Position numbers and translations under genes: made by a program
Origin: Halicephalobus mephisto
Lineage: Eukaryota; Nematoda; Chromadorea; Rhabditida; Panagrolaimidae
Assembly: GCA_009193035.1 (NCBI GenBank)
Contig: SWDT01000245.1
Span: 29,435 to 93,434 of the forward strand
Reading direction: 5' to 3'
DNA length: 64,000 nucleotides
Shown: in pieces, positions 1 through 11,639 of the stretch
How positions within the stretch are numbered: the stretch's first letter is position 1
Layout of the letters: every line of letters begins with the position of its first letter
Notes under the pieces: generated by a model
The model's input: only the letters and a program-made list of their open reading frames with translations
What the model was told of the DNA's origin: nothing
The model's database searches: none

Positions 1-3000
1 AGAAAAACGATCCAATCCGATGAATTTGTTTCGCGTAAAATTTCGACCAAGATATCGGTCCAGCCTTCCTGAGTGATAATTTGAAACATACACATGAATG
101 CCTGAGGAAATGTTCGGAATTTCTCCATATGAGGAACGTAGCAAAACAACTGCATCGAGATTGCCGAAGATATGATTAATAAAATCATCGTAAAAAAAAC
201 CAAACTTCCAAGTTTCTTTCCAGGACCAAAAATTTTATAAACAAAATGTTCCAACATCGGTGAAGCTTTGATGAGTCTGGTTATCCTGAAGACCTGGAAA
301 TACGTGAAGACGTTGGAATCGTATAAAAACGGAACAATGTTCAAAGTGGTCCCGATGCAGAGGATTAATTCGAATTTGTGCTGTCCTCGACGGATATAGG
401 AGCTCCAAGAAAGTCCGATAATTTTAACGATTGCTTCTAAATCGAATAAAATCGTAAATCCGATCTCGATGAAATAGTAAATTTTCCTTCTAAAAATATC
501 ACTTTCGTCATGATAGTACACGAATGAAGCGTTCACGACGGCATTCAGAAGGACCAAAAACATCATTGGAGTCTGGAAACTCGGAGATCGGACGATTTGA
601 TGAAGGAAATTCGGAGCTGGAGTATTTTGGACATCGGAATCTACAGTAATCAATTTCCATCCATTGTCAGATTTTTCTAGTCGTTGTTGAAATCCATCAT
701 CATCCGTCAATTCTTTGGTCTGCCAATGTTCACTGAATTGAACTCTGATTTCGGCAAACGTTTCAGTAATAACAGCAATAAATACGTTCTAAAAAACAAA
801 CTTTCGTTTTGAAACCATTTGGTTAAAATAATTTTAAGTTTTTAGAAACTACAGTAACTTAAGATTTTCGATTTTATATGGTAGTTATTTCATTGTCAAA
901 CATATTGTAAAAATCATATATGAATTTGTTTCGAAATAGTTTGGATGTCGATTTCTCGAAAGTTTTTAGAAACCAAAGTAGCTCGAAATTTATATTTTTC
1001 ATGACAGCTATTTCGTAATCAATATTTTAGAGTTATATTTTTAAATTTCGATTTATAAATCTCTTGATCATGGTTGATGGGCACATATCCCTCTATCTAC
1101 CTTCGAAAGCTAATTTCCATATATGAAATTACAAAAGGATATCCAAAAAATCATAATTAACACTACAGTACCCTGTTAAAATCAATACCAAAGTCTAAAA
1201 AAATCGACATCAAAACCAAATTGAATTTTTGAAAAAACTAGGTAGACCAGTCGGTGTGAATATTGCGAGCATATTGCAGATTTCACTTTGATTTCGAAAT
1301 CTTTAAAAAAATGAATATAGAAACGTTAAGGGATTTGTTAGAATATTACAAGTGTATTGCAGATTTTACTTTGATGTCGATTTCTCTAGATCTCGACGCA
1401 ATTAATCTCCGTTTAAAAAATTTAATAAATCTTACTTTGACGAGCCACGCCAGAAGGAATATCAAAGTTATGAAGTAAATGAAAGCAATATAAGATGGAA
1501 ATGAATCCAGACAGTCGTACAGGACGTAGACCCATCCTTCTTCGGAAGCCGCCAAGTAGACACTGAATCCACTTTTTGCTAAATTTTTATTTATTTTTTT
1601 TAATAATTTTTTCCCTACCAAAATCGTTAAACATTCCGTAATATCCTTGTTGATGTGCTGTTAATTTTAATTTTTTGCATTCCATGTTATCTGGACATTC
1701 GTAGCCTCCGGCGCCTTTTTTCGAACATTTTGTGTCTGGTATGGCCAAATCCGCAATTGTGACGTTTTCTGGATTTGTTCCAGGAAGAACACAATGATAT
1801 TCCAGTCTACCAAATAATTGCACTCCCATTATTGCATAAAGTGCCATAAAAAAAAGAAAAAAAATTGTTACATTTTGAATTTGTTGAGAAGAACGCCTAA
1901 AACGACGGCAAAAAGGATTAGCATCCTGGGAAGCAACAAAGCAAAAAAATAAATAAAGTCTGACAAATTCGCAAAATTTAAATTTTCTTCAAAAAAAAAA
2001 GTTTTGAACAATTTTTAAAATTTTCAAAAAAAATTTCTTCAAAAAAAAAAGTTTTGAACAATTTTTAAAATTTTCTTTTAATTTTTAAAAAATAAATTTT
2101 AAATAATTTTCAAAAAAATTCAAAATAAATTATTTTCGAAATTTTTAAATTTCTTTAAAAAATAAAAATTCTAAAATAATTTTAAAAATTAATTATTTTC
2201 GAAAATTTTTAAACTATTTTGAAAAATAAATTATTTTTAAAATTCTTCAAAAACATTATTTTTAACTTTTGTCAAAAAAGGTTTTAAATTTCGTCCGAAA
2301 AAAATTTTGAATTTTTTCTAAATTTGTTTCAAAAATTTTGAAAAAAAAATTTTTTAATTAAAAATTCACTTATTTTCGAAAAAGTTAAATTTTTCAAAAT
2401 TAACTTACTTTATAATTTGTTTAATTCGATTTTTTGGAAGTTTGAATTTGACAAATTCGAAGACCAATCTGATCATTATGAATGGTCTCAAGGCCCGTAC
2501 CATACCGTAATAGGGGTAGTAGGTCCATCCCAGGTCCGGGAACCACTTGCAGGCGAGTTCGAAGGCCTGGACCCCAATTGAAAGATAATGGAAAATTAGC
2601 AGAGCGAAGTTAAACTGGCACCAACGGTCCGAAAAATAAAATTTTTTATTCTAAAAACAAATTCTAAAAAAAATTAAATTAAAAAAACTCACAAATTTCG
2701 ACTTTTGAATTTTAATAATAGCTTCGATTGTGAAAATTACTGTAATGAATATGTCTACAGTAAACAATACATACTGTAAATTCGGCCAAATGGCTACTGT
2801 AGCGGGTGTGTGAGCACATATGGATGCCATGGACAAAAAACAAATTAATTTTAATAAAGAATTTCCCAAACACATATTTGTACAAAATAAAGCTAAAAAA
2901 TTTTTTTTTTAAATTATCGAAAATAAAAGTACCTGTGTTTGGGGACTTCTGGACGGAAGTGTCAAATGCAAGCATTTCAGCAAGGACAGCAACGGACTCT

Positions 3001-3089
3001 CTGGCGACATTCACGCGAGTCGAACCATTTCCAATCGGAAATTTATCCGTCATCAGACCTCCTCCAGATGATTTGCGACGTGTCAACAT
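1..3089 (-). CDS. nca: NALCN/NCA-type sodium leak channel alpha subunit, N-terminal half (3' end outside window)
   Basis: Pore-forming subunit of the voltage-insensitive Na+ leak channel of excitable cells (nematode NCA-1/NCA-2, human NALCN). Six exons are in the window, all in phase: 3089-2933, 2892-2693, 2650-2409, 1896-1619, 1578-1436 and 789 to the edge, giving 603 residues. They cover domain I and domain II up to its pore. Family signatures seen: DRWCQF after domain I S2, VRALRPFIMIR as the sparse-charge S4, a long extracellular loop with VTIADLAIPDT and GGYECP, the pore segment ASEEGWVYV in domain I, FGPGKKLGSL before domain II S5, and TQEGWTDI at its pore. Both filters carry the Glu expected for repeats I and II of NALCN (EEKE pattern). 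The start matches the usual short N-terminus; an acceptor-like TTTAG lies about 30 nt upstream and could take a spliced leader. nca-1 and nca-2 cannot be told apart here. Confidence 0.95.
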
Positions 3090-5252
3090 CGCCGAAGAAA
3101 TAGTTGCAGCCTTACCTGCTAAAGTTAAATTTTTAAAATCGTACTGTTATCGTAATTCAAAATTAATGTTTTTTTAAAAATAAAAATTTCTCGTCGCGAA
3201 TTTTTAAACTTCTAAAATTAGAAATTCCAGATGTTTGTGAAATTTCTTGAATCATCTATTGAATTCTGAAATTTCAAAGAAGTTTCAGAAGAATTCAGAA
3301 TTCTATTAAATTTTAGAAAATTTTCAAAAAAAAAAAATTTTAAATTATTTTTTTTTAATTTTAGAAGTTTTTTAAGGATTCAGAATCCTTATTTAAATTT
3401 TAGAAAGTTTTTTAAATAATTTTTTTTGATTTTAGAAGGATTTAGAAGATTTTTATAGATATTGGAAAATCCTAAAGAATTTTCTGTTTTCGAAACTTCT
3501 ATAAAATCTCAAAATTTCTCACAATCTAAAAATCTCCAGAAGATTCTATAAAATTCCCACGATCATTTAAAATTGTTCAGGGATTTCCGTGAAATTTTTA
3601 GAACTTTTTAAAAAATCTGAAAAATTTTATAAAAAATTGAAAAATTTGAAATTCTTAAAGTCTAAAAAATTTTATAAAAAATTGAAAAATTTCGAAAAAA
3701 ATTTTTGTAATTTTTTATTTTACAAAATTTTTTCAGAAAATTTGAAATTTTTAAAACTTTTTAAATTATAAAAAACCTCCGTGAAGTTCTTCAAGATGTC
3801 AAACCTTCCATTAACTCCTGGAAAATTCTAGAAGCTTTGCGGAATTCTAATCTTGTTTTTAAAATCATTCTAAAAAATATAACAATGTTTTTTTCGTGCT
3901 CGTTTTTAAAAAGTGCTTCAAATCCATTCCTAAACTGATGAAGGCAAAAAGTTGAGCAAAGAGATGGAATAAAGACAGCGGTTCTTTTTTCCGAATGTAG
4001 CGTTTTCAGACTACGGTCCGGTCTCCTTCATCTCACATTTGTGAGTTCGTAAGCCCAATGAAATTAACACCACTTTTGGGGTTGTCAAATACACGTTTCT
4101 TTGTGACAAAATTTTCTTCAAAAATATTCTCAAAATTAAAATAATTTAAAAATTAAAAATATTCCAAAATCAAAATTTTTTTCAGATATATTCTCAAAAT
4201 TAAAATAATTTAAAAAATTAAAAATATTCCAAAATCAAAAATTTCTTCAAAAATATTCTCAAAATTAAAATAATTTAAAAAATTAAAAATATTCCAAAAT
4301 CAAAACTTTTTTCAGATATATTCTCAAAATTAAAATAATTTAAAAAATTAAAAATATTCCAAAATCAAAAATTTCTTCAAAAATATTCTCAAAATTAAAA
4401 TAATTTAAAAAATTAAAAATATTCTCAAAATTAAAATAATTTAAGAAATTTAAAATATTCCAAAATCGAAAAATTTTTTTTTAAATTTATAAATCAAGAT
4501 TTTTAAAAATTTAAATTAAAATAATTTCAAAAATTAATTAAAAAACTTTTTTAAATACTTTAAAATTAAAAATTTTTTAATTTTATTTTACAAAATTTTT
4601 AAAATATTTTTTAATTTTTCCTAAAAACGCCCTAAATTTCGAAACTTGAAAATTTATAATTTTTTAAAGAAAAATATTTTTCACAAGTATCTTAAGTACC
4701 GTAAAATACCTTAAAGATTTAACTTATTTATCCTATTAAGAAAAATAAATTTTTTTTTCAAAAATCGATTAAAATTACAAAGACCAATTTTTTTCACTAT
4801 TATTTTTTTCCAAAATATCCTTAAAAAAATTCAAATTCCAGAAGCACTTCCACACGTTTAGTAAGTTGGCCAAATGAAAATTAGTCTCCGTCAGAGACGG
4901 CTTGGCACAGCTCCTTCTTCCGGCAGTCTGCTTCAAGAGCTCTTCCGAGAGAAAAACTCAGTCAACCAGTTTTTTTTAAAATATATAAAATTATATAAAA
5001 TTACTTACCAAGAATTCTTGTCGTTTTAGGAATTGATTTTTTTTCATGTCGCATTTTTAAAATTCCTTTATTACACACTGAGAAGATTATCCTGACTTCT
5101 TTCCGCCTAAAGGCATATCAAATATCTTTATTAAATAACCATGTACATTAGAATTTCTGAATAAGGCAACCATCAAACCCCGTATCAAATCAATTGCACC
5201 AAAACTAAAGTTATATCCCTAAATAAGTGAATACAAAAAATGAGTATCTAAT
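3090..5252. other. Intergenic: low-complexity A/T sequence with a ~65-bp tandem repeat
   Basis: No convincing exon. About 4118-4460 consists of roughly five copies of a ~65-bp unit (AAATATTCTCAAAATTAAAA followed by an ATTCCAAAATC segment). Two short islands of more balanced composition, 3940-4060 and 4840-4970, could hold promoter elements of the NALCN gene, which reads away to the left from 3089. The 4840-4970 island includes an acceptor-like TTCCAG and a GTAAGT but no long frame. A minus-strand AATAAA at about 5127-5132 may be the poly(A) signal of the next gene. Confidence 0.5.
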
Positions 5253-7971
5253 TTAAATGATTTTGTTCCCAGTTCCAAGACAGGCATACGTCGCGGCACC
5301 GAATATGCACTGCATTGCAGTGAATGTAAAAACATATGACCAATTATTGGAAGAACTTTGAAGAATCCAACCAGCAATGTATACACCGACAAAACCCGTA
5401 ATGGCCGAAAAAGCATTAAATATTCCTGAAAAGTTGAAAGAAATATTTATGAATTGTAAAAACCAACCAACCAAAAACAGAACCAGTATGGTGAGGTGCA
5501 AAATCATGCGGATTCACCGAAACTCCACCATGATGAAGTCCTCTAGCTGCCATTGCTGCTGTAAAAACTAACAGCGAAAAATAAAAACCAGAACTGCCTG
5601 AAACACATAGCAAACATATTGCCATCGACAACAATGAAGTACTCTGAAAAAATTGTTTTCAAATTAATAAGCAGGGCCAAAATCTACAAAGCAATCGACA
5701 TCAAAACGAAAAATCTGCGTTTTGCTTGCAATATTACAGTATATCACAGTCGACATTTCTATGTTTACTTTTTAAAGATTCTGAAATCAAAGTAAAATTT
5801 GCATTCTGCTTCTGAAATTTACAAAAATAAATCGACATCCAAGTCAAAATCAAAGTAAAATCTGCCTTTTGCTTTCAATATTACAGTAGATCAATCAACA
5901 TCAAAACCAAAATTATACTTTTCTTCCAACATTTAGAAAAATCAGTCAAAGTCAAAATAAAATTTACAATTGTCCCGTAACATTCAGTCGACTTATTTCA
6001 TTTTTGCTCAAAATTTTAATTTTAATTTTTAATGCCGACCATTTTATAATTTCGAAATAGTACAAAAACCTTACCTCCATAAGTCTTCTAGTAAATGTAA
6101 CAGACTTCCCAGAAGCCAGCAATTTAGAAGCCATAAATGGAGACGATAATGCTGTAATAACAATTGCAAAACTCGGAACCACATTGTAGACAACAGCTTG
6201 AGAATTTGGGAAATTATCAGAAAAATACATCGGTAACCAGCTAAACATGGTAAAATAAGCATTAGCTCCACAATATTGAGCTACAGCTGCCGCCCAGAAA
6301 GCATGATGGGTAAAAAGCGTTTTCCATGGAACAGGAATATTGTCTACTTTTAATTTCGATTTTTTACTTCCTAATAGTTCTTCTGTTGATCCCAATTCTG
6401 CATCTCGAGCAAGTAAAGAACTCTCATCACGTCCTCTGGAGAAACTTTTATCTCGCAGAACTTTGAACCAATACCACCAAATTATGCTTAAAAGTCCTGA
6501 AATTTTCATGGTATTTCGTCAGTTCAACATCCATCACATACCAACAAAATGAAACAGATAACGCCATCCAACCATTTCAATAAGTATAGATCCAATGCCT
6601 CCAGCAACCACAGTCCTAAAAGTAATACAAAACTATACTAGAAACAAAAAATCTAAAAATTACCCAAAATGCGATCCAGCGAGAGATATCCCGAATACCC
6701 TACCCTTGTCCGTCGAGGTCAAATGCCTTCCAACAATACTAGCCATGCACGGTATGTGAAACCCTTGTCCAAAACCAGTGAACACTCGAATCAATATAAG
6801 AAACACAAGCGGAAAACCGGTAAAATACGCAATATCAAATAGCTGTGGAGTCAGAAACGTTAATATCGCCCATATTAATGTAGAATATTGCAATATACAT
6901 TCGCCCCCAATTCTGTCTGCAGAACTTCCAGCAAATACTTGAATGATTGCATAACCCCAGAAGAAACACGACATCACAATTCCCTGAAATGAAAAAATTA
7001 TCATTATTAATGGCAGCAGAAATTGTAAAAACCCAAAAATTACAAGTAGAATACAGTGAAAATTCAATAATCATGATTGATGCAATTGTCGCTGAAGAAC
7101 ACAGAAAAGTCACCCATAGGGGTCATTTCCAAAGTACTCGAGAGTTGAAAGACTAATTCACATATGTGCAGAAGTTCATTCATAAGGGTTTGGGGATTTA
7201 TTTATAAAAACCAGAGAATTTAACTATAAAAGTTCGTGATTTATTCATGATGTTTCGAAAATCTACTCATATATGTTCGAGGGTTGTTTCACGAAAAGTT
7301 TAAAGATTCAGTCACAGAATTCATTCACGCAAACCCGAAGATATATTCATAAGAGTTAGGTAGTTCATTCATATATAAAAACTTAGTTTTTTAAACATAT
7401 TTGAATGCTTAATTTTAAAAAATTCAGAGTCCATTTATGCAAATTCGGAGATATATTCAGTCATAAAGATTTAGGATTCATATATCGAAGTCTAAAGTTC
7501 CCATGCAAAAACCCTGAATTTCTCAACAGGAGATCTAGGTTCGGATTTATAAAAAAGCTATGATTTGGATTTATAATTCTCAATAAATTCAAAAAGTTTA
7601 AAATTTAGAAATGAGTTTGAATTAATAGGAATATCTAATTTACAAAAATACTATGATTTTGTTCAGTAGAAATCCCCACGAAAACCTGGATAACAACAGT
7701 AGGATGATAGTTACATCGACAATATTACGAAATCTCACCGAATCTGCCTTATTCCAGCCGTATTCTTGAGCCATGGCGGTGGCACACAGAGGAAGGGCCA
7801 CTCGAGAAGCATATAAAACACATGTTCCTAGGAAGAAATTAAATGTCCAAAGTTTGGTTTCTGTTCTGAAATATTTTTATAAATTAAATCAAATTAGGTA
7901 GAAAATTCATACTTTGTCCATAATTTTTTCGAAGCAAAGCTGTCGTCCAGCTTTTCTGACACGAGAGTCAT
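5253..7971 (-). CDS. vnut-1: SLC17A9/VNUT-like vesicular nucleotide transporter (MFS)
   Basis: Seven in-phase exons (7971-7913, 7865-7739, 6983-6664, 6615-6542, 6496-6075, 5643-5472, 5425-5253) give 448 residues, close to the family length of about 440. The product is a 12-helix major-facilitator protein of the SLC17 organic-anion group; SLC17A9 members load ATP into secretory vesicles. Seen: a short cytosolic N-terminus, TM1 ending LYASR, then QEYGWNKADSGIV, which is typical of SLC17A9, SCFFWGY in TM2, the MFS loop motif with DRIGG, GFGQGFHIPCMASIV in TM4, and GSHFG followed by an acidic/basic central loop. The start was chosen because it is the only ATG in phase with exon 2 and lies 60 nt upstream of a GTATGA donor. 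It is divergent from the AIP-1 gene. Other SLC17 members (VGLUT, phosphate type) are less likely; transport substrate is inferred from family only. Confidence 0.85.
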
Positions 7972-8254
7972 CAACCCAAATTACAAGCCAGTTTCGGAAT
8001 TTCGTGAGAAATACCACGATTATACAGTAGAAAAAGGAATATAAATAATATAAAATTCGAGGAAATTTATAATCCGAAAACAGTTGGAAAGGAACAATTC
8101 GCGACGTGGAATCTCTTTCGCGTCGGGAGCCCGGACGCATGTGATGACTTTGGTCGATTTCGTCAGTCGAAACGACGACGGATTTTTGTCATCGTTTTTC
8201 CGTCGTTTACATGTATATATTGACCCGACAGATATAGGATTTTCATCATTTGCC
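7972..8254. promoter_or_regulatory. Divergent promoter between the VNUT-like and AIP-1 genes
   Basis: Only 283 bp separate the two start codons, so both genes must share this interval. The right half (8090-8220) is markedly richer in G+C than the surrounding DNA, with several CG dinucleotides. At 8185-8192 there is TTTGTCAT, a match to the SKN-1/Nrf consensus WWTRTCAT, on the strand facing AIP-1. In C. elegans aip-1 is induced by arsenite, so a SKN-1 site here is plausible, but binding is inferred. No perfect three-unit heat-shock element was seen. Confidence 0.5.
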
Positions 8255-9096
8255 ATGGCTGAGTTCCCTGATTTCGGGAAGCATTGTTCTGTCGGGAGTT
8301 GCAACCAACTCGGTAAGTTACCCCGGAGCCAGTGTGTACTCCTATATCCTTTCCAGATTTCCTGCCGGTGATCTGTGATGCTTGTAGAAAGTCTTTCTGG
8401 TGAGTTTAAGTAACTTTACTGAGAATTGATATATGAATTCGGTTTTTCAGTGTGAAACATTTCCGATACGAAGCCCACAGTTGCTCCGAGGGATTTTCAA
8501 AAGTAAGGCTTCTGAAATACCCTCAATTAATCAATTAAGGACTTTAGGATAAACAAGTCCCTGTCTGTCCCGTCTGTGAGAAGCCAGTTTCCGTGCCAGG
8601 CGGACGTTCTCCCGACGAAGCCGTCAGTCTTCACCTGGATAACAACTGCGGAGCCCGTACCAAGAAAACGTCATTCTCCTGTGAATTGAAAGGTTGCAAG
8701 AAACGAGAAGTGAGTTTTGATACCATTTTCCGAAATACCATGTATTTTTAGTTCATTGAAGTTCGATGTCCCAATTGCAAACACAACTTCTGCTTGGCAC
8801 ATCGTTATAATGATGGACATTTCTGCACCGGTCGTCGACCGAATGACAAATTGAAATCAAACGCAAAACCCAACGAGAAACCCGTGGAAACGGTAAGTGA
8901 CAAAACTAACGACGAGATTATGGTTGTTTTGCAGCCGGACACAGCTAACGACGAATACCTGGCCAAGACACTACAAGAACTCTGGAACAACGGAATGACC
9001 GATGAGGAACTGGCTCGGCAACTCCAATCTCAAGAATATAACAGACGACCGCCCATCCGGGCTGGAGGCAGTCGGGATCGATGTGCTATCAGCTGA
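8255..9096 (+). CDS. aip-1: AN1-type zinc-finger protein, AIP-1/ZFAND2 (AIRAP-like) with CaaX tail
   Basis: Six exons (8255-8312, 8357-8399, 8451-8502, 8548-8709, 8752-8892, 8935-9096) encode 205 residues. Family members bind proteasome and p97/Cdc48 and protect against arsenite and misfolded protein. Two AN1 zinc fingers are visible: residues 11-45 (C11, C16, C26, C29, C34, H37, H43, C45) and about 96-130 (C96, C101, C111, C114, C119 and following His/Cys). Residues 155-190 hold two UIM-like helices (DEYLAKTLQEL, DEELARQLQSQE). The protein ends RDRCAIS: C202-A-I-S is a CaaX box expected to be farnesylated, as in the membrane-linked AIRAPL (ZFAND2B) form rather than AIRAP. The start lies inside the divergent promoter with no upstream ATG in frame. 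Arsenite induction is known for the C. elegans gene and only inferred here. Confidence 0.93.
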
Positions 9097-9188
9097 CTTT
9101 GATACTGGTCCGGACTCTGACATATCTGTACACATCATCTGTATCGATTTTAAAGTTCTAACAAACTGAAATAGACGTCCTTTGACTC

Positions 9189-9194
9189 TTTATT
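9189..9194 (-). terminator. Poly(A) signal AATAAA for the secreted-protein gene
   Basis: A minus-strand AATAAA lies 54 nt past the stop codon at 9248, a normal distance in nematodes. It sits in the 151-bp gap between the convergent aip-1 and secreted-protein genes. Confidence 0.6.
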
Positions 9195-9247
9195 TTACGT
9201 GATAATTAGTTACAACATGTTGTGAGACATTTTGCCTCTGAAATCCG

Positions 9248-10464
9248 TCAACACATGCGTAATCGTCGACATAAAGCTTTTGTGCCGTCGGGATGTTCGT
9301 CCCTGCTCTGAGGCAGGTAGTGTAGATATGGCACCTTCTCTGCTGTGATTACAGTAGGAGCCAATTGGTACTGTACATTTTCCTTCTCAGCCAGTCTTCT
9401 CATGAGACCAAAGTAAGAATCCGTCGATGCCGAGAATTTGTGGATCGGCTTACTGTTCAGAATGGCATTTCTGTCTTTCAACATGGCCAATATTCGTCCG
9501 GAAACAGGCATCGGGGAATGAGTGTTGATCTCATTATCTAAAAATAAGTTGTAAAAAGTTGAGCAAGGAAGTAAATCCCCTGAGGCGTCGGTGTTAAATA
9601 ACAAAACACATTTAAACCTGTGTTATTTCCTCAAAGTTACTGTAATGACATAGTTTGTAATCCCGTGAAGATTTAAAAAAATTACTTTTTTTTCATAAAG
9701 ATATTTAAAAAAATAAATTACTGTAGAAAATTAAACATCAAAAAGAAACTTAAAAATTCAAAAAACAATTTGAAATTTAAACAAATTTTCAAAAAACTGA
9801 AAATAATTAAAAAGTAAATTTGAAAAATTATAAATTTAAAACAAAGTAATAATTAAAAATCGATTTTAAATTTATAAATTAAAAATATAATAAAAATTAT
9901 AAATTTTAGATTTTTTAAAATTAAAAATTAAATAAAATTTATAAATTAAAAATTTAATAAAAATGATAAATTTTAAGTTTTTTAAAAATTAGGAAGTTTT
10001 TTAAAATTAAAAACTAAGAAGTTTTTTAAAACTTATAAATCAAAAATCTTAGAAAATTTATAAATTAAAAATTTAATAAAAATTATAAATTTTAAATTTA
10101 ATAAAAATTAAAAACTAAGAAGTTTTCAAAAATTTATAAATTAAAAATTTCAAAATTTATAGATTTAAATTTTTAAAAAATTTATAAATTGAAAGTCTCA
10201 GAAAATATAAATTAAAAATTTAATAAAAATTATAAATTTTAAGTTTTTAAAAATCAGCAATTTAAAGAAAATTTAAAATTGAAAAATATCAGATTGAGCT
10301 GGTAATTTAAGTTTAGTTAAATGAAGTTCTGACATCAAGGGATGACGTCTACAGTATCCTTGTAAACGGAACTCACATGGATATTGTTCTGCTTTCGTGA
10401 TGAGACAGCAATAACTGAGCACGATTACGATAGCCTGATAATAAAGTTGATTTACAACGACCAT
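9248..10464 (-). CDS. Small secreted protein of unknown family (two exons)
   Basis: Exon 1 begins with an ATG at 10464 and encodes a clear signal peptide: about 20 hydrophobic residues, LSYCCLITKA just before the likely cleavage site. The best donor is GTGAGT after 10377 (phase 1); the exon B acceptor is TTTTTAG before 9537, which needs exactly phase 1. The product is 125 residues ending ALCRRLRMC. A weaker GTAGAC donor 26 bp downstream is also phase 1 and would add CEFRLQGY, whose base composition looks coding, so the donor is uncertain. The mature part has dibasic sites (LMRRLAEK, LCRRLRMC) but no Gly before them, so an amidated neuropeptide is not supported. I do not recognise the family. 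It is convergent with aip-1, with 151 bp between stop codons. Confidence 0.6.
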
Positions 10465-10744
10465 TTTTGAATTTTAAAAATTTCCAAAATTTCCGAAAAA
10501 AATTGGAAACAAATAAGTCGTCGTTAGGATAAGCCTAATGAGCACAAAACCAAAGGTAAATGTAAAAAATAACGCCTAATGAAGACGGATGGTCGTCGTA
10601 CACCAGGGATTCATCGACATCTGCGTAATGAGATGAAGAAGGCTTTGCAGAGGACCTGGGGGATATGACACTTGGTAAACGATGAATAACTGACGGACAA
10701 CTGGTAAACTTAAATCATACTGTTAAAAAAACCAAAAATTATTT
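10465..10744. promoter_or_regulatory. Probable upstream region of the secreted-protein gene
   Basis: Positions 10510-10700 are richer in G+C than the flanks and contain repeated near-identical fragments (GCCTAATGA at two sites, GTCGTC at two sites). They lie directly upstream of the minus-strand start at 10464. No reading frame of note was seen. Promoter role is inferred from position. Confidence 0.35.
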
Positions 10745-11400
10745 TCTTTCAAAAACGTCTCGAAAGGAAATTTTACATCATCTTAAAAATTTAACTTTTC
10801 AGAAATAGGTTATTAAAAATTAATTTTTAAATTGTCTCAAAGGAAAATTTTGAAGTTATTAAAATTTAACTTTTCAGAATTATTTTGTTAAAAATTAATT
10901 TTTTTAAATTTTCTCAAAGGAAATTTTGAAATTATTAAAATTTAACTTTTCAGAAATAGGTTATTAAAAATTAATTTTTAAATTGTCTCAAAGGAAAATT
11001 TTAGAATATCTTAAAAATTTAACTTTTCTGAATTATTTTGTTAAAGAATTAATTTTTAAATTGTCTCAAAAGGAAATTTTAGAACATCTTAAATTTTTAA
11101 TAATTTAATTCAAAAAAGTTTAATTTTTGATTTTTTTTTCAAAAATGTCTCGAAAAAAAATTTTTAAATTTAACTTTTCTGAATTAGGTTATTAAAATTA
11201 ATTTTTAAATTGTCTCAAAGGGAAATTTTAGAACATCTTAAAAATTTAACTTTTTTGAATTATTTTGTTAAAGAATTAATTTTTAAATCATCTCGAAAAG
11301 AAAATTTCGAAATTTTTAAAATTTAACTTTTTTGAATTAGGTTATTAAAAATTTAATTTTTTTTTCAAAAATATCTCGAAGAGAAATTTCAGGACATTTT
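10745..11400. repeat. Degenerate ~77-bp tandem repeat
   Basis: Units carry GTCTCAAAGGAAATTTT, then ATTTAACTTTTCAGAAT and a TTATTAAAAATTAATTTTT segment. The GTCTC-AAAGG landmark recurs at about 10757, 10834, 10911, 10986 and 11063, giving a period near 77 bp, with further decayed copies up to about 11400. No coding potential. Confidence 0.7.
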
Positions 11401-11639
11401 TGAAGATTTTTATGAATTACTTTATTAAAAATAATTAGATATTTCCATCAAATGGTCTCGAAGGGAAATTTTAGAAACCCAAAACTATCCTAATTAACCT
11501 ATTAAAAAGGTTAAAAATAATTTTTTTTTCAAAGTGGTCTCGAAGGGAATTTCTAGAACATTCTTGGAAATTAAAATTTTTATTCTTAAATATGTTATTT
11601 AAAAATAAACTTTTTCCGAAATTATCTCGAATGAAAATT

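Noticed and set aside
10745..11400. CRISPR-like spacing of repeats
   Set aside because: Units are degenerate and contiguous without unique spacers, and this is a eukaryotic genome; ordinary tandem repeat.
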